Origin: DASQGA01 sp963762085
GTDB taxonomy: Bacteria > Actinomycetota > Thermoleophilia > Gaiellales > Gaiellaceae
Direction: 5' to 3'
Length of the DNA: 64,000 nt
NCBI GenBank assembly: GCA_963762085.1
Contig: CAVXJD010000001.1
Span: 124,001-188,000 of the forward strand
This document shows, piece by piece, positions 25,937-33,321 of this stretch (positions are counted from its first letter, which is position 1; every line of letters begins with the position of its first letter). Position numbers and translations under genes: made by a program. The notes beneath the pieces are model-generated. The model was not told the DNA's origin and did not search any database. It was given only the letters and a program-made list of their open reading frames with translations.

Positions 25937-27617
25937 GGAACAGGCCCGTCGTATCACTCGGATGGGTGACTCCGGCGGCTCAAAGCCAGATCAGCCGAGC
26001 TCTCGGCGAGATCTCGACAATCCCGAGCTCGCAGAGCGGCTCGAGGCCTTCGCGGCTCTGCTCGACCTGGCCGGGGCGAACCCGTATGGCGTGCGTGCGT
26101 ATCGCCGCGCGGCTGCTCTCGTCAGGGCAACGCCGGCCTCGGTAGCGCAACTTGTCCGCTCGGGCCGGGCTCGCGAGCTCCGGGGCATCGGGCGCGGCAT
26201 CGAAGGGAAGCTCCGCGAGCTCGTCCAGACGGGCGAGATAGCCGAGCTCGCAGAGCTCGAGCGCACCGTCTCGCCACAGCTCGTCGGGCTCGGGCGGCTG
26301 GTGGGGCTCAGCCCCAACCGGGCCGCGGAGATCGGCCGAGTGCTCGGGATCCGTACCGCCGACGAGCTTCGCCAGGCGGCACAAGAGGGCCGGCTTACGG
26401 AGGTGCCGGGCATCGGGCCTAAGACGGCGGAGCGGATCCTTGCCGCACTCGAGCGAGGCCCGGAGGTGAGCCCACCCAGGAGCCTGCTCCTGAACCGCAG
26501 CCGTCCGCTCGTCGAGGCAGTTGCCGCGGCGGTCGGCGGCACTGCGGCAGGCGATCCGCGGCGCTGGCGCGACGCGAGCGAGCACCTTGCCGTGGTCTGC
26601 TCGGGGGACGACGCTGGCGCCGTCACGGCACGCTTCGAGGAGCACCCTTCGATCGTGGCGATCGTCGAACGGACCGATCAGGGCGCGCTCGGGGTCACCG
26701 TCGACGGGATCCCGATCGAGCTCGTGGTGGCTCCTCCGGAGCGGTTCGGGACCGAGCTTCTGCGTGCCACCGGGTCGAAGGCCTACGTCGACGCGCTGGG
26801 ACCCCTCCCTTCTGCGCCCGACGAAGCCGGTGTCTACCGCGCGCTCGGGCTCCCCTTTTGCCCGCCGGAGCTTCGGGAGGAGCCTTTCTCGGGAGAGCCA
26901 CCCGGGCTGCTGGAGCTCGCGGACATGCGCGGCGATCTCCACTGCCACACGACGTGGTCGGACGGCCGCGCCAGCGTGCTCGAGATGGGATCCGCCGCGC
27001 GCGATCGAGGCTATGACTATCTCGCCGTCTGCGACCACACGCTCGCCGTTCGGGTCGTGCCGGGCCTGGACGCCGAGGCGATCCGCCGCCAGGGCGAGGA
27101 GATCGCAGCGGCGAACGAGGTGCTCGCGCCCTTCCGTGTCCTCCGCGGCGCGGAGTGCGACATCCTCCCTGACGGGTCGCTCGACCTACCCGACGACGTC
27201 CTCGCAGAGCTCGAGTGGGTGATGGCGAGCCTGCACGCAGGTCAGCGGCGGCCGCGGCGCGAGCTGACCCGGCAGGTCGTCGAGGCGGTCCGAAACCCCT
27301 ACACCTCGGCGCTCAGCCACCCGACGGGCCGTCTGATCAACCACCGGCCTCCAAATGCGCTCGACCTCGACGAGGTCTTCGCGGCTGCGGTGGAGACGGG
27401 GACGGCGCTCGAAGTAAACGGCCTTCCCGACCGGCTCGACCTGAGCGGGGAGAACGTGAGGCGTGCGATCGCCGCCGGGGTCCAGATCGTGGTGTCGACC
27501 GACGCGCACTCGGTCGCAGGGCTCGCGAACATGGAGCTCGCCGTCGCCACGGCGCGCCGCGGCGGCGCGACTGCAGCCGACGTGGTCAACACGCGACTGC
27601 TTTCGGAGCTGTCCTAG
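25929..27617 (+). CDS. PolX-like protein with intact PHP domain and degenerate polymerase palm
   Basis: The 562-residue protein has the layout of bacterial PolX: helix-hairpin-helix DNA-binding part (about 25-185; ANPYGVRAYRRAAA, ELRGIGRGIEGKL, EVPGIGPKTAERIL), nucleotidyltransferase region (about 190-330), and C-terminal PHP phosphoesterase (about 335-562). PHP ligands are all present: DLHCHTTWSDGR, VCDHT, RGAECDIL, ASLHAG, LSHPTGR, STDAHS. The palm segment reads AAGDPRRWRDASEHLAVV where PolX enzymes normally have G-S/G-x-R-R-G-x-E-x-x-G-D-I-D. The metal-binding Asp pair appears lost, so this is probably a 3'-5' exonuclease/AP-processing enzyme without polymerase activity. ATG 25962 is an alternative start. 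Its stop overlaps the convergent GGDEF gene. Confidence 0.85.
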   Translation: MSTEQARRITRMGDSGGSKPDQPSSRRDLDNPELAERLEAFAALLDLAGANPYGVRAYRRAAALVRATPASVAQLVRSGRARELRGIGRGIEGKLRELVQTGEIAELAELERTVSPQLVGLGRLVGLSPNRAAEIGRVLGIRTADELRQAAQEGRLTEVPGIGPKTAERILAALERGPEVSPPRSLLLNRSRPLVEAVAAAVGGTAAGDPRRWRDASEHLAVVCSGDDAGAVTARFEEHPSIVAIVERTDQGALGVTVDGIPIELVVAPPERFGTELLRATGSKAYVDALGPLPSAPDEAGVYRALGLPFCPPELREEPFSGEPPGLLELADMRGDLHCHTTWSDGRASVLEMGSAARDRGYDYLAVCDHTLAVRVVPGLDAEAIRRQGEEIAAANEVLAPFRVLRGAECDILPDGSLDLPDDVLAELEWVMASLHAGQRRPRRELTRQVVEAVRNPYTSALSHPTGRLINHRPPNALDLDEVFAAAVETGTALEVNGLPDRLDLSGENVRRAIAAGVQIVVSTDAHSVAGLANMELAVATARRGGATAADVVNTRLLSELS

Positions 27618-28681
27618 CCTGCGGTTTCGACGTGGAAGGCGCTCTCGATCCCCATCAGGGTTTGAGCGCCTCCCGCAGCTTTCGCGCGGTATGCAGCGAT
27701 ATCGGCTGCGCGGTACAGGTCATAGGCGCTCGCGTGGGCTTCCGCGAGCTTGGCGACCCCGCCCGAGAAGCTGTACTGGCCGCGGCCGAGCTCTGCGAGA
27801 CGCTCCTGTGCGCGTTCGGCCACGCCGAGCGCAGCCTCGGAGGGCGAGGCAGGCAGGATGACGGCGAACTCGTCACCGCCCAACCGGCAGGAAACGTCGG
27901 TCACACGAGTGCTCGTGCTCAGAGCCTCGGCGAGGGCGCAAAGGGCAGAGTCGCCCGCCGGATGTCCACCAAGGTCGTTGATGCGCTTGAGCCCGTCCAC
28001 GTCCACGACGAGCAGGCTCAGCTCCTCGCCGGTTCGGACGCTCCGGGCCACCGCCACCTCGAGCTGCTCCTCGAAGAGCCGGCGGTTGTAGAGACCGGTG
28101 AGACGGTCGCGAGCAGCCAGCTCCTCCACTTCCGAGAAGAGCATGGCGTTTCGGACTGCGGTTGCGACGACATCGCAAAGCGCGCGGCAGAAATCCACGT
28201 CCGCGACGTCGAACTCGCGGTCCTCGGTGTCGATGACCTCCATCAGGCCGATCGTCTCGCCGCGCGCCACCAGCGGCAGCATGAGGAGCGCCTTCAGGCC
28301 GCGGCGTTCGAGGAACGCGCGCTCTGAAGGGTCGGCGGTCTCGTCTGAAAAGCGAATCTGACTAGGCTCCTGCGTCTCGAGGACCCGCTTCGTGGCCGGG
28401 TAATCGTCAAGTGGATAGACCTGACCGCCCCCGACGGTGATCTCGTCCTTTCCCTGGAGGTATTCGACGAGCATGACCAGGTTGTTCTCGTCTCGCTTCC
28501 AGCGCGAGATCTCTGCCGCGGTGGCTCCTGTTAGCTCTGAAGCGCGCTCCGAGAAGTCTCGCAGGACGTCGTTCAGATCCAGGCTGGACGAGAGCCTGTG
28601 GGAGAGATCGAGCAGGGCTTGAAGACGATTGGCGGGGGCCACAATCCCGGTATCGGCGCGATCGCCCTCACCCTTGACCAC
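27614..28681 (-). CDS. GAF-GGDEF diguanylate cyclase
   Basis: In this 355-residue protein a GAF sensor (about 20-180) precedes a GGDEF domain (about 185-345). The active loop CRLGGDEFAVILP is intact and an RxxD product-inhibition site (RVTD) lies five residues upstream. RDRLTGLYNRRLFEEQL marks the domain start. It would synthesise c-di-GMP from two GTP in the cytosol. GTG start at 28681, no obvious ribosome site. It ends 4 bases inside the convergent PolX-like gene. Confidence 0.9.
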   Translation of the reverse strand: MVKGEGDRADTGIVAPANRLQALLDLSHRLSSSLDLNDVLRDFSERASELTGATAAEISRWKRDENNLVMLVEYLQGKDEITVGGGQVYPLDDYPATKRVLETQEPSQIRFSDETADPSERAFLERRGLKALLMLPLVARGETIGLMEVIDTEDREFDVADVDFCRALCDVVATAVRNAMLFSEVEELAARDRLTGLYNRRLFEEQLEVAVARSVRTGEELSLLVVDVDGLKRINDLGGHPAGDSALCALAEALSTSTRVTDVSCRLGGDEFAVILPASPSEAALGVAERAQERLAELGRGQYSFSGGVAKLAEAHASAYDLYRAADIAAYRAKAAGGAQTLMGIESAFHVETAG

Positions 28682-28954
28682 AAATGCGCCTCACCGCTGA
28701 CGTGCTGACTTTCCGGGCTCCTTAGGGCCGTCCCCACGGCCAGCGACGGCCGCCCGGCGTCCGACGGCACATGCCCTGACTCTGGCCCCAGTTCATCGGC
28801 CCTCTCAGGGTTTGTGGTTCGGGAAGTAGAGCCTCTCTGGGGGATCCCCCGGAAGGACACCCGCCCGACCCGAGCACTCCGGGGGCTTGGGCGAGCACCT
28901 CAAACAGGTATTGACCGCGGCTATTGCTGCGCGGCCAGTAACCGTTCGAGAGCT
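28682..28954. other. Intergenic region with a 12-bp palindrome
   Basis: These 273 bases separate a diguanylate cyclase start from the 3' end of a secreted-protein gene on the same strand. The only structure I see is GGGGGATCCCCC at 28839-28850, a perfect palindrome that could end transcription of the secreted-protein gene. No coding frame here looks real. Confidence 0.35.
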
Positions 28955-29569
28955 TTACCCCGATTTCATCGGGTCGAGGTAGACGTCGTCGACCTTGGGA
29001 GTGCCACTGGTGGCGACCAGGCGGAACTGAACCGACTGCGTCAGGAGTGGCAGAAGGCCGCCGAGCATGCTGATCGCGGGAGATGGCTGCCAGGTCCCGT
29101 TCGTCGAGACAGTGCCACCGTCGAGGATCCCGAGAACGCTCGAGAGCAGTCCACGGTAAAGGATCTGAACCTTGACCTTCGAGCCGACGGGGCCGGTCGT
29201 GACGAACCGCATCTTGGTCGAGAGGAGCCCGATGCACATCGGCGGACTCGTCGCCGAGCTGCCCTGCGGAAGCAAGAGGGAGTAGCGGTGCGAGGTGCTG
29301 CGGATGTAGAACGGCTCGTTGCCGGCTACGACCTTCGCACCCGAGGCCAGCTTCCAACCTGCCGCACCCGCCTCGAATCCACCATCGGGGACGTACGCAT
29401 AGTTCGCGTAGTCCGCCCAGCGCGAGAAAGCCTTGGAAGTGGCGTCCGGGCAAGCAAGACCAAGACCGGCCGAAGCGGGAGCCGCTCCAAACACGAGGGC
29501 GACGACGCTGGCCGCGAAGCCGAGTGCGAGAAGCGCTCGTGCGCGGCGGATAAACGACCGAGTTGCCAC
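28955..29569 (-). CDS. Secreted protein with a probable jelly-roll domain
   Basis: This 204-residue protein starts at GTG 29569, preceded by GAAGGGG, giving MATRSFIRRARALLALGF and a clear Sec signal ending near APASA. The mature part begins with C-P-D, then YVPDGGFEAGAAGWKLA, a pattern common at the start of carbohydrate-binding-module-like beta-sandwiches. It ends with KVDDVYLDP, also typical of such folds. No catalytic residues. A cell-surface or extracellular binding role is likely but unproven. Confidence 0.7.
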   Translation of the reverse strand: MATRSFIRRARALLALGFAASVVALVFGAAPASAGLGLACPDATSKAFSRWADYANYAYVPDGGFEAGAAGWKLASGAKVVAGNEPFYIRSTSHRYSLLLPQGSSATSPPMCIGLLSTKMRFVTTGPVGSKVKVQILYRGLLSSVLGILDGGTVSTNGTWQPSPAISMLGGLLPLLTQSVQFRLVATSGTPKVDDVYLDPMKSG

Positions 29570-29690
29570 AGATACCAAACCCCTTCGCAGATGGAGAACC
29601 GCAAGGAAACGCTGTCTCAATGTGCGCTCTCGCGGGTGAGCCAGCTTCCCCCATCGGAGTGATCTCGCCACGCAGGTCAAGCCCGACGCG

Positions 29691-31118
29691 GTGGAAACCG
29701 ATACCGGCAGGATGGCGACTCCCGCCGGGACCAAGCGCGGATCCGGCCGGCTTGCGGTTCAGACGCCCGCTGACGCGAATGTCCTGATCGAGCAGACCCG
29801 GCAGAACGTCGTGCGCCGTCTGGCGGACCGGGATCTGCACGCCTCGCTTCTTCTCGGAGCGACATTCCTCGCCACAGCGCTCTTCCTGGCGTTCACCGTC
29901 GAGTCGGCGCGCACGTCTGACCCGCTCACGGTCTTCCTCCTGATCGCGGCGTATGCCGTGGCCTCGCGCGTCGATTTTGAGATCGGAACGGGTTACGCAG
30001 TTCCCACGCAGCTCGTCCTCATCCCGATGCTCGTCCTGCTGCCGGTGCCGCTCGTGCCGCTTTTCGTGGCGGCCGGGCTGCTTCTCGGTGGGATGCCTGA
30101 GCACGTGCGAGGGCGCGTTCCGCTCGACCGCAGCCTTCTGCGCCTGGTCAACTCGTGGCACGTTGTCGGCCCGGCCCTCGTTCTGATCGCCGCCGGCGAG
30201 CCTCATCCAACCCCTCGCCACCTGCCGATCTACGCCGCCGCTCTCCTCGCGCAGTTCGTGTTCGACTTCGCAAGCACCGCAGCGCGCGACCGGCTTGGCC
30301 TCGGCGTGTCGCCCCTCAGCCTGCTACCCGTCATGGCCTGGATCTGGGCGGTCGACTCGGCTCTGACACCAGTCGCAATCCTCGCGGCTCTCGGCTCCCT
30401 CGCCAATCCAGAGCTCGTGCTCTTCTCGCTACCCCTGATCGGCCTGCTGGCCCATTTTGCGCGCGATCGCAAGTCGCATATCGACAAGGCGCTGGAACTT
30501 TCGAGCGCCTATCGCGGGACCGCCTTCTTGCTTGGTGACGTCGTCGAAGCAGACGATTCGTATACGGGGCTGCACAGTCAGGACGTTGTTTCGCTCGTCC
30601 TGGCCGTGGCCGATGAGCTGAAGCTCGGCCCGGATGAACGCCGATCCGCCGAGTTCACGGCAATTCTCCACGACGTGGGCAAGATCAAGATCCCCAAAGA
30701 AATCATCAACAAGCCGGGAGCGCTGACGGATGAGGAGCGAGCGATCATCAACACACATACGATCGAAGGCCAGCGAATGCTTGACAAGGTGGGAGGCCTG
30801 CTCGGGCAAGTTGGCCATCTCGTTCGCTCGTGCCACGAGCGCTGGGACGGAGCGGGCTACCCGGACGGGCTTGCCGGCGAGGAGATTCCCCTCGTCTCCA
30901 GGGTCGTCTGCGCCTGCGACGCCTTCAGCGCGATGACGACGGACCGCCCGTACCGCCAGGCAATGGATCGCCACGAGGCGATCGCAGAGCTTCGTCTGTG
31001 CGCAGGTACCCAGTTCGACCCCCAAGTCGTTGAAGCGTTGGTTCTCGCAGCCGATGCGCCACGTTCGGGCCCTATGTCTTTGAACCCTCTCCGCGCGAAG
31101 AAGAAACCCCCGGGTTAG
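29691..31118 (+). CDS. Membrane-bound HD-GYP c-di-GMP phosphodiesterase
   Basis: This 475-residue protein has an N-terminal membrane sensor of about seven or eight helices (about 45-265, e.g. PTQLVLIPMLVLLPVPLVPL). A cytosolic HD-GYP domain (about 275-455) follows with HDVGKIKIP, SCHERWDGAGYPDG and CDAFSAMTTDRPYR, complete for metal binding and c-di-GMP hydrolysis. GTG 29691 or ATG 29712 may be the start. The stop codon lies inside the loop of the terminator hairpin that follows. Confidence 0.88.
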   Translation: METDTGRMATPAGTKRGSGRLAVQTPADANVLIEQTRQNVVRRLADRDLHASLLLGATFLATALFLAFTVESARTSDPLTVFLLIAAYAVASRVDFEIGTGYAVPTQLVLIPMLVLLPVPLVPLFVAAGLLLGGMPEHVRGRVPLDRSLLRLVNSWHVVGPALVLIAAGEPHPTPRHLPIYAAALLAQFVFDFASTAARDRLGLGVSPLSLLPVMAWIWAVDSALTPVAILAALGSLANPELVLFSLPLIGLLAHFARDRKSHIDKALELSSAYRGTAFLLGDVVEADDSYTGLHSQDVVSLVLAVADELKLGPDERRSAEFTAILHDVGKIKIPKEIINKPGALTDEERAIINTHTIEGQRMLDKVGGLLGQVGHLVRSCHERWDGAGYPDGLAGEEIPLVSRVVCACDAFSAMTTDRPYRQAMDRHEAIAELRLCAGTQFDPQVVEALVLAADAPRSGPMSLNPLRAKKKPPG

Positions 31119-31128
31119 CGGGGGTTTC
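31103..31128 (+). terminator. Rho-independent-type terminator overlapping the HD-GYP stop
   Basis: GAAACCCCC pairs with GGGGGTTTC across an 8-nt loop, followed by TT. The TAG at 31116-31118 is in the loop. The hairpin sits directly against the 3' end of the convergent tRNA gene. Confidence 0.75.
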
Positions 31129-31129
31129 T

Positions 31130-31205
31130 TGGTGGGCCCGCCTGGATTCGAACCAGGGACCGACGGATTATGAGTCCGCTGCTCTGACCGCTGAGCTACG
31201 GGCCC
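31130..31205 (-). tRNA. tRNA with anticodon CAU (Ile2 or elongator Met)
   Basis: The minus strand folds into a full cloverleaf. The acceptor stem GGGCCCG/CGGGCCC is perfect, the D arm is GCTCAGCGGTCAGAGC, the anticodon loop is CTCATAA with CAU at 34-36, and the T arm is CCTGG-TTCGAAT-CCAGG. Discriminator A and an encoded CCA follow (31130-31132). Lack of a 1-72 mismatch excludes initiator tRNA. The C4-G69 and C5-G68 pairs, used by TilS in E. coli, lean towards tRNA-Ile2 with lysidine, but elongator Met is not excluded. Confidence 0.93.
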
Positions 31206-31331
31206 TCGGCGGCGAGCGTAGCGCCTCTCGACCGGGATACTCGCGCAGACCGGTAGATTTCTGAGGCGCGGGTAGACAGAATACGAAACCGCTTTTCTGG
31301 ACTCGACGATCCACGGGAGGTACAGCTCGAC

Positions 31332-31784
31332 GTGAAGGTGTTCCAGCTAGAGCGGAGCTTGAGGACGAAGGGCGGCCTCGAGATCAAAGACATCACGGAC
31401 GAGGTGCGCCAGGCGGTCGAGGAGAGCGGTGTGGAGAACGGCATCGCCTGCGTTTATTCGCCCCACACGACCTGCTGCGTGCGCGTGAACGAGTTCGAGA
31501 CCGGATTCCTCGAGGACTTCGCCCGGATGCTTCGGCGACTTGTCCCGACGGAGAAGTACTACGCGCACGACGACTGGGACCGCCGCACCGAGAACGTCTG
31601 TCCCGAGGACATGGAAGCTGGGAACGGCCATTCGCACTGCATGGCGATGCTCCTCGGCCCGGCCGGCGAGTCGATCCCGGTTCGGGATGGAGAGCTCTGC
31701 CTCGGCACCTGGCAGCGTGTGCTGTTCATGGAGCTCGACCGCTCGCGAGACCGTCGCTGGATCGTCCAGGTCGTCGGCGACTAG
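31332..31784 (+). CDS. YjbQ/UPF0047 family protein
   Basis: The 150-residue beta-barrel protein has the family signature: IACVYSPHTTCCVRVNEFE, HDDWDRRTENVCPEDMEAGN, GHSHCMAMLLG, LCLGTWQRVLFMELDR. Its conserved His/Cys/Asp cluster binds metal in solved structures. YjbQ proteins can carry weak thiamin-phosphate synthase activity, but the true role is unsettled. GTG start at 31332 has GGGAGGT eleven bases upstream. Confidence 0.9.
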   Translation: MKVFQLERSLRTKGGLEIKDITDEVRQAVEESGVENGIACVYSPHTTCCVRVNEFETGFLEDFARMLRRLVPTEKYYAHDDWDRRTENVCPEDMEAGNGHSHCMAMLLGPAGESIPVRDGELCLGTWQRVLFMELDRSRDRRWIVQVVGD

Positions 31785-31813
31785 CCGGTCGGCAGCCCCG
31801 CCCACAAATACGA

Positions 31814-31839
31814 AGACGGGGCCGCCGCAGACCCCGTCT
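31814..31839 (+). terminator. Hairpin after the YjbQ gene
   Basis: AGACGGGG and CCCCGTCT form an 8-bp stem around a 10-nt loop, 30 bases past the stop. No strong T-run follows. The 240 bases after it, up to the histidine-kinase gene, hold a short direct repeat (TTTCACCGA twice at 31851-31870) and no credible ORF. Confidence 0.5.
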
Positions 31840-32079
31840 CGCTCCTGAATCTTTCACCGAGTTTCACCGAAAGCCCCCGCCGCATCGGGGCCTCGCGGTT
31901 CTATTTCCTCGGTAGCCCCACTGTGCCTGTAATCGCGCTGGCCGTCCCCCCTCCGGAGGAGTTGATTCCCTCCCCCTTGCGGGGTTGACCGCTCTACTTC
32001 ACCCGGTGGAGCCGGATCGAGGTTAGAGCCGCCGCCCAACGGGGCAGGTGCCCGTTGAGGCTCTACGGAGGCTCTACTC

Positions 32080-33321
32080 ATGCGTTCGGGGGAACTCACA
32101 GACGCGTCGGGCATCACGCCGCCCGCAGCCACGGTCCTGCAGCTCGTCGGCGAGCGCACCGCAGGGAAAACCGGCGATGCGAACGCAGTCCTGCTCGGCC
32201 TCTGCGAAGCGATCCGCGAGGCGTTCGCGGTCGACCGCGTCTTCGGCTTTCGTTTTCTCGCCCGCAGCGAGGAGTTGACGCCGGTCGCAGCGTCGGGAAG
32301 TCATGAGGGCGATGTCCTGTCGGGACGCTGGCTCTCGCTTTCAGACTGGCCGGCGCTGGTACGCGCAGCTGCTGCTCAGCAGGCCACGCTGGCCGGCGGC
32401 GTGTCCGGCCCCGCGCTCCCCGCTGAGGCTGCGTCTGAGCTCGATGTGGGCGAGCTGGTCGTCGTACCCGTGGGCGTGGCCGGCGAGTTCACAGGGTTTG
32501 TCATCGCCGATAGGCACTCTCGGACGCTCGATCTCTCGGAGCGGGAGCTCGAGCTTCTGACCGCTGTGGGAACCATCGGTGGCGTCCTGCTCGAAGCTGC
32601 GTGCCAACAGGAGCAGGCGTGGCGCCTCAGCGACCTGAAGAGCCACTTCATCACGCTCGCCTCGCACGAGCTTCGCGCTCCGTTCGCAGTCATGCACGGG
32701 ATCATCACGACGCTCCGGCATCGGACCGGCTCGGTTCCGGAGGAACAGCTCGAGCGCCTTCGCAATGGCCTCTACGTCCAGAGCGAGCGTACGCACCGAC
32801 TCCTGGAGCAGCTCCTGGATCTTTCTCGACTGGATGCGGACGCGTTTCCGATCGAGCGCTCCCGGTTTTCGATCCGCCCGCGTGTCGAAGACCTCGTCGC
32901 GACTGTCGCGGGCGAGCGGAAAGCCGGGTTCGAGATCGACGTCCCGCCGGACCTCGTGGTTGACGCCGACCCGAAGGCGTTCGACCGGATCGTCTCGAAC
33001 CTGGTCGCCAACGCCGTTCGCTATGGACGGGCTCCGATCACGATCGCAGCCCGCCAGCGGGACCGTCACTTCAGGCTGACGGTGGAGGACCGTGGCGAAG
33101 GCGTCGCGCGCGAGTTCGTGCCACGCCTCTTCGACCGGTTCAGCCGTGGCGACGACGCGACCGGCGACGGCAGCGGCCTCGGGCTGTCGATCGCGAAGTC
33201 CTACGCCCAGGCCCACGGTGGGGAGCTCGTCTACGAGAGCGCGCATCCGCACGGCGCCCGTTTCGAGCTCGTCCTGCCCCGTCCGCATCCGGACGAGAGG
33301 CGCGAGTCCGGTTCCTCCTAG
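32080..33321 (+). CDS. GAF-domain sensor histidine kinase
   Basis: In this 413-residue cytosolic kinase a GAF-like sensor (about 20-175) precedes a HisKA domain with phospho-acceptor His196 in LASHELRAPF, then a HATPase domain (N box NLVANAVRYG, G1 EDRGEGV, F box LFDRFSRG, G2 GSGLGLSIAKSY). No partner response regulator is adjacent. ATG 32080 has a GGAGG ribosome site. Its stop overlaps the convergent helicase gene by 4 bases. Confidence 0.9.
   Translation: MRSGELTDASGITPPAATVLQLVGERTAGKTGDANAVLLGLCEAIREAFAVDRVFGFRFLARSEELTPVAASGSHEGDVLSGRWLSLSDWPALVRAAAAQQATLAGGVSGPALPAEAASELDVGELVVVPVGVAGEFTGFVIADRHSRTLDLSERELELLTAVGTIGGVLLEAACQQEQAWRLSDLKSHFITLASHELRAPFAVMHGIITTLRHRTGSVPEEQLERLRNGLYVQSERTHRLLEQLLDLSRLDADAFPIERSRFSIRPRVEDLVATVAGERKAGFEIDVPPDLVVDADPKAFDRIVSNLVANAVRYGRAPITIAARQRDRHFRLTVEDRGEGVAREFVPRLFDRFSRGDDATGDGSGLGLSIAKSYAQAHGGELVYESAHPHGARFELVLPRPHPDERRESGSS

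Noticed and set aside
28722..30221. 499-codon minus-strand frame
   Set aside because: It covers the secreted-protein gene out of frame and the start of the HD-GYP gene; no signal or domain.
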